Shown here piece after piece: positions 21,259 through 32,540 of a stretch of DNA of 64,000 nt. Position 1 is the first letter of the stretch. Each line of letters begins with the position of its first letter. The DNA is from Owenia fusiformis. Taxonomy: Eukaryota; Annelida; Polychaeta; Sabellida; Oweniidae. The notes under the pieces are model-generated. The model was given only the letters and a program-made list of their open reading frames with translations, ran no database searches and was not told the DNA's origin. The position numbers and the translations under genes were made by a program. The DNA is taken from NCBI GenBank assembly GCA_903813345.2, contig CAIIXF020000004.1:29389985-29453984 (forward strand), written 5' to 3'.

Positions 21259-24156
21259 GCATGTCCACTAACTATAGATGTTATTAAAAGCTATTCCATT
21301 GAAATAGGCCAACAATTCCAAATAATAAAAAACTACCCTACTAATTTTGACCATGTCATCATCTCAGGTGATTTAAATGCCAAAAACTCAGCCTGGTACC
21401 AGAATGATGATAATCTGGCTGGGAAACTATTATCTGATCTTATTGATGATTTTGACTTCACCCAACTAATTAACAAACCTACTAGGTTCTCAAAGAACTC
21501 TCAATCATGCATCGATCATATTCTTACTGACTCACCTGATATTTTTACATCTTGGAGTATAACTGACCCAATTGGAAGAGCAGATCACTGCACCATTTTA
21601 TCATATTTAAAACTAAGCATCACAAAGGAACAGCCTGTTAGGAAAACTATTTGGAAATATGATCTGTGTAATCTTGAAAATTTAAACAATGCAATCCGAA
21701 ACACCGACTGGCAGAAAATTATTGATTCAGACATTAATATAAACAAAGTGACCTCACATTTTGGCAATTCACTTATGAATATTTACTCAAAACACATTCC
21801 AAATAAGAATATCACTATCAAATCTAAGGATCAGCCCTGGTTTAATGAAAATCTTAGGCAAGAAATCAACAAAAAGAAATTACTTTTTAGGAAACTCAAA
21901 TCATCACCTACCACCCTCAATAGACATCTTTATGACAATCAATCAATCAAAGTAACGACTCTTATTACGAATCTTAAAGAATATCATGATAAAAAAACCC
22001 GCGATTCCATTAATAACTTTAGTAAAAATGATAAGAATTATTGGAAACTAATAAGGCTGTTTCTTGGTAAAAGTGCTGATTCCCAAATTCCACCACTGCT
22101 TAATCAAAATCAACCGCCAATAACAGATAACCTTGAGAAGGCAAATGCCTTTCTAAAGCTGTTTGCATCCAAAAATCATATGGATAATATAAATTTTGAC
22201 CAATTGCCTAATTTTCCTGACAGAACCAACTCTTTACTCATTTCAGTTGCGACCAATCCAGATGAATTGATGAAATTAATTTTGTCACTTGACACTTCAA
22301 AAGCCTGTGGACCTGATATGATCACGAACAAAATGCTTAACCTCACAGCACACACAATATCAAGACCTCTATCTACCTTATTTAACAGACTATGTTCAAG
22401 AAATGTTTTTCCAGAACCATGGAAGGTGGGCATAGTTTGTCCAATTTTCAAAAAAGGTGACAAGTCTGACATTAACAATTACCGCCCGATTACCTTATTA
22501 AACACTATATCCAAACTGTTTGAAAGGGTAATAGCTGATCGAATTCGAACGCATTTGACTTTTAATAATTTACTTTATAAACACCAGGCAGGTTTTCTTC
22601 CTGGACATAGCACACAAGCCCAACTTTTGACTATAGAACACTTCCTTCAGAATAATTTTGAAGAAGGAAAGGCATCAAAAGGAATATTTCTTGATATTGC
22701 ATCAGCATTTGACAAAGTCCCTCATCACTTACTCATATTGAAACTCAAATCTTATGGTATAAGGGGACAGTTACTAAATGTCATAAAATCCTATCTCTCT
22801 GACAGAAAAATGTATGTAAATTTAGCTGGTGCTTCGTCTTCTATGTCGGAGGCCAATTTTATCAATTGCGGTGTTCCACAAGGATCAATTTTGGGACCTC
22901 TATTTTTTTTACTGTACATAAATGATCTCCCAGATAAAATTGACACAGAGTGCTATATATACGCAGATGATACTTCATTGCAGTTCTCTTTTGACCCCAA
23001 AAATCCGAATGAGATTGATCAATCTGTTGCAAGTAACCTGGAAGCAATTCAAAATTGGTCCAAATTATGGAAGCTCGAGTTTAAACCTGAGAAGAGCTGC
23101 GAAGTCATTTTCCATACTCCTAGAATGCCAATCGAAAACGTGACCACATCATTTCTCAATAACTCTGAAATCAAAAGAATTGCAACCCATAAACATCTTG
23201 GTTACTGTTTTGATGAATGCCTCTCAAATATAAATCATATTGATGAGATTTGTACAAAGGTAAAAAAAATGTTAAATCCTCTAAAAAAACTCCAAGGTAA
23301 ACTGACAGCCAAACATTTGGAGACAATCTTTACCTCATTCATCCGTCCATATTTTGACTATGGTGTTGTATTATACAACAAATCTTCCAAATATTTACTT
23401 GAACGGTTGAATAAGCTGTATTACCAAGCAGCCATCTTGTGTTCAGGCTGTTACCATGGTAGTAATACCACTAAAGTGCTCACTTTACTACAATGGCATA
23501 CATTAGAGGACAGAAGGAAGATGCAAGTTAATAATTTCATGTACAAGGTTGTCAATGGAACAAATCCTGTATATCTAAATGAGATCTTTGAGAAGTACAA
23601 AAATAAAAGCATTAGAACTAATCGTAACACTTTTGACTTCAAGCTACCTATCCGCTGTAGCAACAGATTCTTGGAGTCGGCAGTCCTAGGTGCAATCAGT
23701 TCATGGTCAATGCTGCCATCATATATCAGGGAAAAGAAGACACTTCAGACTTTCAAAAAATATCAAAAAACTTATTTTGCTCCCAAAAAACTCACTCTAC
23801 CATCTACCTTTCTTAATTTGACAAGAAAACAAGAAATAATCATAAACAGACTTAGAGCTGATTTACTTTTTAGGGCTCAACTATACGCCCATAACTTTAC
23901 CTTTATTGATGGCCCAAATTGCTCATGTGGAGCTACCAGTACGCCAAAGCACTTTTTTCTGAAATGTCCAAATAATGAATTGAATTTTCAAACATTAAAA
24001 AATGACATTGAATTGATTGCACCAGGAGCCTTTAATAAACATAAAAATCAAGCTGATTTACTTTCTTTATTCTATTATGGAGATCCTGATCTACCTTTAG
24101 AAACAAATTCGCAACTCTTGTCCAAAGTGGCTGATTTTATTTCTGCCAATATCTGA
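21259..24156 (+). CDS. LINE ORF2: endonuclease (partial) and reverse transcriptase
   Basis: The frame is open from 21259 (stop at 21256), so the enzyme extends well upstream of any Met or GTG start; this copy starts mid-domain. The APE-type endonuclease part has IISGDLNAKNSAWY near 21358, SCIDHILTDSP near 21514 and GRADHC near 21580. The RT part has GPDMITNKML, FPEPWKVGIVCPIFKKGDK, NNYRPITLL, GVPQGSILGPLFFLLYINDL and the catalytic YADD at 22960-22971. The C-terminus has the knuckle CSCGATSTPKHFFLKCP. No RNase H is seen. The absence of stops over ~965 codons indicates a young insertion, although the missing N-terminus makes it non-autonomous. It is related to the copy at 61538-63165. Confidence 0.9.
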   Translation, partial: ACPLTIDVIKSYSIEIGQQFQIIKNYPTNFDHVIISGDLNAKNSAWYQNDDNLAGKLLSDLIDDFDFTQLINKPTRFSKNSQSCIDHILTDSPDIFTSWSITDPIGRADHCTILSYLKLSITKEQPVRKTIWKYDLCNLENLNNAIRNTDWQKIIDSDININKVTSHFGNSLMNIYSKHIPNKNITIKSKDQPWFNENLRQEINKKKLLFRKLKSSPTTLNRHLYDNQSIKVTTLITNLKEYHDKKTRDSINNFSKNDKNYWKLIRLFLGKSADSQIPPLLNQNQPPITDNLEKANAFLKLFASKNHMDNINFDQLPNFPDRTNSLLISVATNPDELMKLILSLDTSKACGPDMITNKMLNLTAHTISRPLSTLFNRLCSRNVFPEPWKVGIVCPIFKKGDKSDINNYRPITLLNTISKLFERVIADRIRTHLTFNNLLYKHQAGFLPGHSTQAQLLTIEHFLQNNFEEGKASKGIFLDIASAFDKVPHHLLILKLKSYGIRGQLLNVIKSYLSDRKMYVNLAGASSSMSEANFINCGVPQGSILGPLFFLLYINDLPDKIDTECYIYADDTSLQFSFDPKNPNEIDQSVASNLEAIQNWSKLWKLEFKPEKSCEVIFHTPRMPIENVTTSFLNNSEIKRIATHKHLGYCFDECLSNINHIDEICTKVKKMLNPLKKLQGKLTAKHLETIFTSFIRPYFDYGVVLYNKSSKYLLERLNKLYYQAAILCSGCYHGSNTTKVLTLLQWHTLEDRRKMQVNNFMYKVVNGTNPVYLNEIFEKYKNKSIRTNRNTFDFKLPIRCSNRFLESAVLGAISSWSMLPSYIREKKTLQTFKKYQKTYFAPKKLTLPSTFLNLTRKQEIIINRLRADLLFRAQLYAHNFTFIDGPNCSCGATSTPKHFFLKCPNNELNFQTLKNDIELIAPGAFNKHKNQADLLSLFYYGDPDLPLETNSQLLSKVADFISANI

Positions 24157-24408
24157 ATTCCCTCCTCAAGTGAACCTGTTTAGTCTCCCCTCCAAACACC
24201 CCTCCCCTATCCCCACCCTACAAGTGCATCCCCTTTAACCTGTTGTATAGTGTACTATTATGATTTATTATATGTATTAATATATATTGTTTAAATGTCC
24301 ATTTTTCCTATAATGCCTTCGGGCGATTGGAATTATGTATTTGCTAATAAGTTTGAATGAATAAATTCTTATAAAAAAAAAAAATAAAAAAAAAAAAAAA
24401 AAAAAATA
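21259..24408 (+). mobile_element. Jockey/CR1-like LINE, 5'-truncated, with poly(A) tail
   Basis: A non-LTR retrotransposon copy of ~3.15 kb lies in the loop of the inverted repeat. It begins inside the endonuclease domain, has one long open frame to 24156, a ~200-bp C-rich 3' untranslated part, an AATAAA at 24360 and a poly(A) tail to about 24407. I could not find a target duplication: the sequence after the tail (TAGGCCAGGAG) does not match the left flank. Confidence 0.85.
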
Positions 24409-24786
24409 GGCCAGGAGACCAAGATTCATTTTCTAAAAATATGTCTGTGAGGCCTGTAAGTTTAAGTGAACACTTTGTAGCAAAAAATGAAACAATTGAC
24501 ATTTCTTTATGATAGTATATATATATTTAAGAAAAAAGAAAACACTATTTATGTACACAATCCTTGCGATTGATGGACATGTTGATGCCGTCGATTAACG
24601 TGCAATTTGCATGCAATAAGATACTGTCCAATGTCTATCAATAAGCTATCAGGACAATTATTATTGCAAGTTTTAAGCAAATTGTGATTTCCCTGGGAAT
24701 GTATACCATTTACACCCATTCCGTATAACACTTGGAAACCATTTACCCATTCCTTATTAAAATGTGACTAGCATCATGTTTTTCAA

Positions 24787-25286
24787 AATGCTGAAATGTT
24801 TATTTGAAGATATTACGAACCAAACTGACATGTTCGGATCGTGAAAGACGAAAGTATCTGTCGCCAGCAAGTGAAATCGGTTTCAACAGATTTAGATTTA
24901 AAAAGTTGACAACTTTTGGCATTTTTTCATGATTTTGTAAATGTAAACAAAGGTTGGGACCCTAAGGCTTTTTTATTATGCTATCTACAGAGATGTGTTT
25001 GGTGTCTCAAGAAAGTAGAATCAATTCCCAAGAAAGTAGAATCAATTCCCAAGAGCATGTGCTATACAGTATCGCCATGCGAACTTGCTATGAAACATAA
25101 TCTCAATTTCCGTAGGACAAGGTCACCATTTTTCAGGAAATGTTATGATTTATTCCCTATTAATGTCAACACAACCACTAATACGGAACGGTCTAAACGG
25201 GAGCGTGTAAACCAGTTTTTTATATCGGGATCATATGTACTTCACTTGTTTTCATGAACGTAAGTCATTAAATGAAATCTGCCGGG
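24787..25286. repeat. Right arm of the ~0.5-kb inverted repeat
   Basis: Reverse complement of 19820-20307, ending CTGCCGGG. It has one copy of the segment that is doubled in the left arm, plus a short duplicated AAAGTAGAATCAATTCCCA near 25014. The 113-codon frame here is only a translation of the repeat. Confidence 0.85.
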
Positions 25287-25601
25287 TAGCACTTTAGGCC
25301 ACCTTAATGGCGAGTGGATAAAATTCCTAGTGTTTTTGGCAGAGAGTTTCCTTAATTATGGGTTAGTTTGATGGATAAACTCTCATGTTTTAAGAGGAGA
25401 ATCTCAATTAATTTCACTCAATTTTGGATAGTCAAATTGCTCATATTTTCTTGAAAGAAAACCTTTCATTCATTATGTGTACTCGTTATTGAACAATTAA
25501 GGGTAATATTTTGTCATACCTCACAGGATGTATAAATTATTTTCTCAAACTACGTTTTAAGGTTACTCAATAAAAGGGATTTTATGTTTCTTTAGTTTTT
25601 G

Positions 25602-26050
25602 GTACAATTTCTATTCCCGCAATTTTATTAGCCATCTATTGGTAAAATATGGGATCATTTCAAGTCCCATCCATTCTTATTAGTCATTTTGAAAGGTAAA
25701 TTTGGTACAATTTCTATTCCCGCCATTTTTATTAGCCATCTTTTGGGTAAAATATGGGATCATTTCAAGTTCCCGCTATTTTAATTAGTCATTTTTTTAG
25801 GAAAATTGTTTAACATTTCAAATTCCCGCCACTTTTACTAGCTATGTATTTATTGAGTAAATTCTGGTATTATTTCGAATTCCCGCCAGTTCTACCAGCT
25901 CTTTAGCAAGGGAAATATTTGGTACAATTTAAAATTCCCCCAATTTTTATTGGCCATCCACTGGTTAATTTATGACAACATTTCTCTCGGCCATTTTTAC
26001 TGGACATCTATTGGGGAAAATTAATATCACTTCTTTGCCACAATCTTTAA
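25602..26050. repeat. ~52-bp minisatellite with ATTCCCGCC units
   Basis: About eight to nine diverged units follow the scheme GGTACAATTTCTATTCCCGC, then ATTTTTATTAGCCATCT, then TTGGTAAAATAT. Unit length is 50-57 bp. Confidence 0.8.
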
Positions 26051-26699
26051 TGGACACAGTTTGAGAAACTTTTTACTTTAGAAAACTTCAATACAAATTG
26101 TTTAATTTCGAGTCAACTTCAAACATAATAATTTCTGTACATATTTAGTTTAACATTATCGTATGATACTGTAGATCATACATATTTTAAATCACCTTAT
26201 CACTAGTGATTATTCTACTTTGTTCATTAGATGTGACCAATTGCAAGTTAACTTTCATTTATAGATGGCACTTGGTATTGCCATGTTTCAGTTCACATAA
26301 GTATCTGGAAAGGGGATGTCCCCTTCCTCTTTCTACCACACTTCAATAGCTGTACACATATAGGTTTTTATCTCAACAAAATCTATCGCAATAGTTCAAC
26401 ATGGTAAGCCATCCATTCTTTATTCAACATCTGTCTATTTCAATTCACATTTATTATTCTATTACAGCATATATTTCGGGTATTTTCTGTCATTTTATCA
26501 CATATTATCTACTTAGAATTGTGTTCATATTTTTTTACAATTATCTGGCTGGTGCTTACTACTTCTACAACCCACTTCTGGTAACCATTTCTCAATACAA
26601 TACCAATAGCCCAAGAAAAAGCCAATTTTCCTCTCTGGCTCTGTTTTTTCATCTGTGAAATAAACAACGGTCAAGCCACATCATACGTCTTTTGCTTAC

Positions 26700-26955
26700 A
26701 ATTAGAGGTCATCCATTAGGGGTGACATGTACTTAATACCCTTATGATCACACATTAAGGATGACAAGTACATAGTCCACTTATGCTCATCCATTAAGGG
26801 TGTCCTATACATAACCCACTTATGTTCATACATTAATGATGACTTGTACATAGTCCACTTTTGTTCATCCATTTAGGATGACATGTACTTAGTCCATTTA
26901 CATTCATCCATTAAGGACTGAGTCACTAACAAGTTCATTCACATTCATCCATTAA
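26700..26955. repeat. ~48-bp minisatellite (left part)
   Basis: TCATCCATTAAGGATGACA and TGTACATAGTCCACTTATG alternate five to six times. The array is interrupted by a MITE at its TTAA and resumes at 27557. Confidence 0.8.
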
Positions 26956-27560
26956 AGGAACATTCCTTGCCAGACTATTTTTCTCCTGATATGGTAGCTA
27001 CAATCATATAATTACTTTACATATTTAGCAAAACACGGGAAAATGTTTTCATCTGGTCAATATTGATCATTTAAAATTATAGTACTCATTCCCAGTAAGC
27101 TGCCATCTTTTCAGATTTCTTTCAGGAAGTGATGTCATCGACTCTCACCTGATATAACCTTGTCTGTTACAGTATAGGAAAGAAGTACAAAATCACTTCT
27201 AAACAAGAAGCCCTTATCTTCTGTGTAAATTTTTTTTCAGGAGTTGTCAACTTAGAACTAAAGAAGAGATCATAAAAAGGATTTTAATCATAGACCAAAG
27301 TGAAAAAAATATTCAGCTGGTTTAGCAATTCTAATAGCTCCTTACCTAATGTTATATGCAAAGCTGAGAGTCGATGACATCACTTCCTGAGTGAAATTTT
27401 AAAAGATGGCAGCCTACTGGAATTGAGCACTACATTTTTAAGTGATCAATATTGACCATTTCAAAACATTTTTCTGTTTTTTGATAAACTTGCAAAGTAT
27501 GTATATGGTTATAGCTACCATATTAGGAGAGAGATGGTCTTGCAAGGAATACCCCTTTAA
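26952..27560. mobile_element. TTAA-flanked MITE with ~190-bp inverted termini
   Basis: Inverted ends begin AGGAACATTCCTTGCCAGAC (after TTAA at 26952-26955) and, at the right, finish GGAATACCCCT before TTAA at 27557-27560. Similarity continues inward through GATATGGTAGCTAC, CAATATTGATCA and GATGTCATCGACTCTCA to about 27155 and 27360. The interior is ~200 bp and non-coding. TTAA duplication suggests mobilisation by a piggyBac- or Kolobok-type enzyme. Confidence 0.85.
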
Positions 27561-27990
27561 GGACTAGGATGACAACTACTCAATTCATTTGTGGTCATCC
27601 ATTAGTGATGACAATTACTTGGCCTAGATATATACATCAATTACGAATTATAATTACTTGATTATATTATGTAAATCCATATGTGCGGGCATTTTTGCCC
27701 CAACCAAAAATTATTTTATTGTAACTATTATGTAACATTACGTAATTCAATAAAATTTGTAATATTTTATTGCCCACATCTGCCTTACTTATTCTTTTCT
27801 TAGTATGAATCTATCACATAAAGGATATCACTTCTACTTGGATCCATTCATTTCCATAAAAGTTTATCCATAAAGAATGACTTATTCATGTTTTGTACTT
27901 TCATTCATTTGATATGACCATGACTTATGATACTTGACATATATATTAGGGACTACTTCTTTATCAGGAGGTATCCATAAAGGATAACCA
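27557..27990. repeat. ~48-bp minisatellite (right part), increasingly degenerate
   Basis: AAGGACTAGGATGACAACTA and CATCCATTAGTGATGACAAT continue the unit of the left part; weaker copies (CATAAAGAATGAC, CATAAAGGATAAC) reach about 27990. Confidence 0.6.
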
Positions 27991-27999
27991 TTTGTTAAC

Positions 28000-28770
28000 A
28001 TTAATAAATATAATTGTTACTAACACATTTTAATATAATGCAATAATCTACATTTAAAATAAATCAATTATTTTAACTTAATCATACTTATTATGTATTT
28101 TTATCAATTAGGTATAAAACGAGAGGTATTCCTTCCTTTAATAATATTTTACTAATCACTTTCATGTTACATATAAGCCAGGGTTGTTACAACACCAAAA
28201 ACCAAAGTTGGAGCAGAAATCATAAGAAAGTTTCTAACCAGACAGTCCAAGCCACATTGTCCAGGGAGAACCCTTAACAACAATCAGTGATGCCGTGGAA
28301 GTGCAATCAAGGGGTGCAGGGGTGCAATATTATAACAGATGTTACTAATATACTGAGAAGATTGGCCCTGACATTCATTACATGACCCACAGCTGAGAGA
28401 GGTCTACAGCCTATACTATAGCCATCATTGCCTCTTATGACTTAGGGATGGAAGGTCCACAGCCAAACCAAACCTTTTTAATCAAAATCCAAGTAAGATT
28501 TAAGGAATATCAAATGAGAACAAAGAAACCCAAGAAAACGTATGAAGTAAGATGACACATGAACTGAAATGAGACCACAGTCTGAAGTTTTTGATAGACC
28601 TTCACCACTGGTTTGATAAAAGTTTTTGTAGGAAGCACTCATTGAAAAGTAGACTTGGCTAGCAAAAAAAAAGTTTTATTTCATTGTTTAATTGTTATGT
28701 GTTTGATTTTAGTATAAGGCATGTGATATGTATGACTTTCCAACTATTTTTCACTAAGATGAGGTAGATG
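28000..28770. other. No feature recognised
   Basis: AT-rich sequence without a supportable gene or repeat relation within this window. Confidence 0.4.
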
Positions 28771-28774
28771 AATG

Positions 28775-28930
28775 CAATACATCATTCAATTGTCACTGGA
28801 CCAATTGGGCTATCTGATCACAGCACCCTTTTAATATTGATTTTCAGATTCAGAAAGGAGATTCAGAAAGGTGAGCCAGAATGGAAAATTATCTGGAAAT
28901 ATAATCTTGCAAATAAGGAAGTCCATAACT
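28775..28930 (+). pseudogene. LINE endonuclease fragment
   Basis: The frame reads IVTGPIGLSDHSTLLILI and EPEWKIIWKYNLAN. This matches the end of the endonuclease of the 21259 LINE (ITDPIGRADHCTILSYL and VRKTIWKYDLCN). Both ends are lost. Confidence 0.7.
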
Positions 28931-29029
28931 ATCACATATAAAAAAAGCAGCACAAAAAATAAAAGTTCAATGAATAATGTTCACAATAAAGACATTGTTT
29001 AGTTTTAATCCTGAAAATTTAAAAAAATA

Positions 29030-29392
29030 TTAAACTGAAGGTATTTGGCTACAAAAAATAGATAATTTGATTAGAGAATATGAAAACATCAGTTTTACAA
29101 ATGAACCAATAAAATACTTAGGTGTTTATTTGTGACACAATAAAGAAAAATATATATTTATGACTAAAACTGAAAAATATTTGATCATTGCTAAGGGATT
29201 AATATACTCACAATCATTGCACCATAATGAAAATTGCCAGAGAAAAGTCATTAGCGCAATAGAGGGTGCTCTTTAATACATCATCTCATATTCTAATAAC
29301 CAAGGGGAAACCAGTCCCAAAAGAATTACAAAGAGTCTCTGCTTGCAGAAATGAAATCTGATGTTTGGGATACCTTAGAAAGTGCGTCAACT
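29030..29392 (+). pseudogene. L1/Tx1-like LINE RT fragment
   Basis: Broken frames contain ISFTNEPIKYLGVYL, with HNKEKYIFMTK after a stop, then ILITKGKPVPKELQRV. IKYLGVYL followed by VPKELQ is the conserved order downstream of the RT palm in L1/Tx1-type elements. It probably belongs to the same group as the fragment at 16720-16970. A MITE is inserted at its right end. Confidence 0.6.
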
Positions 29393-29897
29393 CACTCCCC
29401 CCAGTTTTCTGCAAGTTAAAATGCTCAATTCTGCAAGTGAAATTAGTGAATTCTGCAAGAAGAAAGGGCTAATTCTGCAGAAATTCCGCGGATATTCGCG
29501 GCATTTTTTTGCGGTTATTATAAAAAAATCAAGATTGGTTTAACTTTCTGACGAGAACCGAAAGAAAAACTAATGGTTTTCGAACCAGTAAATGGGAAAA
29601 TATCGTGATAGTCAGGTAGTCAGTCTCAGTCACTACATACATGCTGCCATCTAACGGCAGAAATCAAACGATGGCGTTTAGAATTTTCACTTCGCATAAT
29701 TTGGGTTATTTCTGCAAGGGATTTGACTGAAAACGTGTCAAATTGTTACAGGTAAGACTGACTTTTTAAACTTTTGGAAAATATATGGATTCTGCGGAAA
29801 ATTCCGCGGAAATTGACCAAAATAGTTGATTCTGCAATTCCGCGGGCAGAGGCAAATTCCGTCCGCGCTCTGCAAACACGGAATCCTGGGGGCAGTG
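29393..29897. mobile_element. MITE with CACTxCCCCCAG ends, ~505 bp
   Basis: Left end CACTCCCCCCAG and right end CTGGGGGCAGTG are inverted repeats, flanked by direct TCAACT at 29387-29392 and 29898-29903. ATTCTGCAGAAATTCCGCGG near the left is mirrored by CCGCGGAATTTTCCGCAGAAT read from the right. Repeated TTCTGCAAG fills the termini. No coding sequence. The superfamily is unclear: a CACT start with a 6-bp duplication does not match the usual CACTA 2-3 bp. Confidence 0.7.
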
Positions 29898-30379
29898 TCA
29901 ACTGTATGTGTTCACAAAATAAAGGCAATCCTGCTGGTATCACTATAGGAGGTTAGATGCTGTTGTAAATCATCCGTTTGGTTATCATGATGAAGCCTGT
30001 TGCAAGCATATGTCAGATTCAAGTAAGAAATACTCTACAGAGTGGGCCAAAAACAAACCCTAGACAACATTCCTGATAAAAAATTTTGAACAAAAACAAC
30101 AATGATGTATCATTTTAAGGATTATTTAATTTGCAATAAATTGCTAGCTTAAGATGTGACATTGGGGTCAAACAACAACTTCTCAATTTTCTTTGATTTT
30201 GCCAAAAAAGCAAAAGAGAAGATGCAAATGGTGCCGATTACCATATATGGGTACATATAGAACAGTTGGTCTATAAAGATACCAAGCCTAGTAATGTAGT
30301 GGAACTAAAATAAGGAATAATTAGGAGCTGGATGCTAACTCCGCAGTCATCTGTTACTCGTGCCATTAACTACCTTCTG

Positions 30380-30710
30380 ATAAAAAGGTGATGGAGAAGA
30401 TAGAGAGAAGAAAGCAAGAAATGAAAGGAGGAGAAATGAAAGGAGGAGAAATGAAAGGAGGAGAATAGGCGAGAAGTAAGATGGGGAAAAGAGTGAGGAA
30501 AAGAGAAGAGAGGGGTTGAGATTGAGATGAGGAAAGAGAGGGAAAGAGGATGGAAGGAGGAAGGATAAATAAGGGGAGAGGAGGATGGAAAAAGAAAAAG
30601 AGGATGGAAAGAGATTGGGAGGAAGAAGATGAAAGTAAAGAGAGAGTGATGAGCAGGGAAGGATACTATTGTTGTTAAGAAGAGCGATTGAGAGTTTGGA
30701 GAAAAAATTA
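30380..30710 (+). repeat. Polypurine (GA-rich) tract with 17-bp tandem units
   Basis: Almost pure A/G over ~300 bases. GAAATGAAAGGAGGAGA is repeated three times near 30420-30465. Confidence 0.9.
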
Positions 30711-32515
30711 AATGGCTTTTGATGCCTTGCTGATTTTCAAATCAATCTGTGAATTTGCAGAATCTATGATTGCAACCCTAGCACTTAGAATGGAGATGGA
30801 CATCCCTTATAATGACGTTATAGTACTCCAGGTACTTAAGTATACTACGCTTAGGAAACTGAAAGATGTACACATGTTCATTGGGATAACCAGCCTATAC
30901 ATCTTGAATGATTGACATCTGACTTTTCTTCCTTGCCTGCCTGAGATGTCAACAGTATTAAATTTATCGCCCAAACAGAAAAGGTATTCTGTATATTTCC
31001 CTGGACTTGGTTATGTTTCATGGAATTAAAACACTAAAATATTTTAAATCAAATATATTGAAAATTTCAGCCATGCTGGAGGACAAACGAAAAAGGTTTT
31101 CAAAACAAAAGAATATAAAAGGAGCACAAATTAGAACAGCATTTGGTGAATCCTGAGCAATTGGGGGTGAATGCTGAGGTTTACGAAAAATTAGAAGAAA
31201 ATCTGAAAAAAGTAATTAAAATTGGGATAGAGCCTCGACTGTACCATCAATCATGAAAAACTTTTTTACTGTAAAGTTAGGAATTCTGGAATTGACCATA
31301 TGTGATCCTTAAAAATTCAATTTTATCAAAATTAAGTGACCGGATTTATTAAAAAGTTAAGTATTAAACTTAACTTTGACATAGAACAAAGTTCCCTAGA
31401 AGATTGGCGGGAATCCATTCTAAATTTTTGAGAAGATGTAAATTTGCTTTATTCTATTTCGCAAAATTCCCCAGATAAAAAGCGATGCCAAATTAATCCA
31501 ATCTATCAAAATATGTGGCAAATTGTGTCTTACTTTAACCCCCTGCTCAACATTTTTATAGGCTAAGAAGGGAAAGGCCACAAATGACGACAAAAGATAA
31601 ATAAACCACATTTGGTATTGTGGCCATTTTGATGGCAACCAATGGACAGCGTCCAGGAGCAATCACAAACATGAAGCTCAGTGAATATAAAGATGCTTCT
31701 GGGTAAGTAATTCTCACATTTTCTAGATTCCATTTTTGAAAGTTTGGAAAGAGCTAGTAAAAACTCAACATCTTTTAGTGAGCTTGGGTGCTTCGTCCTT
31801 GCCCCGGCAATGAATGTGAAAACTGGGCTTAAAGGTGGCGCCCCCTATAGTTTGATCCCATATTAAAAACCATTTTAATAATTATATCTAGCACATTAGA
31901 ATGTCATCTACCTGAGCCACAGCGGGAAAACCCATCAGGAGGCAAGAGACAATGCAAAATTTCCAACATGAGGTGAGTAGGGTGTTGGGTGTACCATTGG
32001 GTGTAGGGTGTTGGGTGTACCATTGGGTGTACAGTGATTTAAAACAGCACAGCAAAGAATCTAAAGCCAAAACGGATGCTTGTTCAATTTGCCAACAAAC
32101 AGATAAGGTGAAGAAGGCAGAGTGGTCAATAATCCGCAAATGAAAATCAAAATCAGCAAAGATTCACCGAGAGAGGCAATGCATATTAAGAATCAAGCAT
32201 TTAAGCGCTGTACACATGCTCTAGAACAGCTTCTCTGAGGCATTTACAAGACCCTTTCCTAAATGCCTCTCGAAATACATTGATATCCTTGTCTATGGGA
32301 GTGTGTGTAGTAACATCATTATAAAATTAAATAGCCATTCCATCTCTTCCTGGTCCATTTATGCATTTAATGAAGTATTTATAGGTGAAAGCAATAATTT
32401 CAGGAGATATAATTGATTAACCCCCTAAAATGCCCCCTATTTTGAAGGGGGTACTTATATTATCTTCTATAAGTTTTGTTTAGGGAATAAATCAAGTATA
32501 TCTCCTTAAAGGGTT
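30711..32515. other. No supported gene
   Basis: Short frames exist (30712-30915; HLVNPEQLGVNAEVYEKLE near 31140) but none is recognisable. A 25-bp unit GGGTGTTGGGTGTACCATTG is doubled at 31978-32032. Confidence 0.4.
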
Positions 32516-32540
32516 CCGATTAGCATCCCGTATAAAAACA

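Noticed and set aside
26401-26658. 85-codon hydrophobic ORF
   Set aside because: Very high Ile/Tyr/Phe content as expected of AT-rich DNA; no start context or homology.
31952-32143. 63-codon ORF with GVLGVPLGVGCWVY
   Set aside because: Comes from a 25-bp tandem repeat; no further support.
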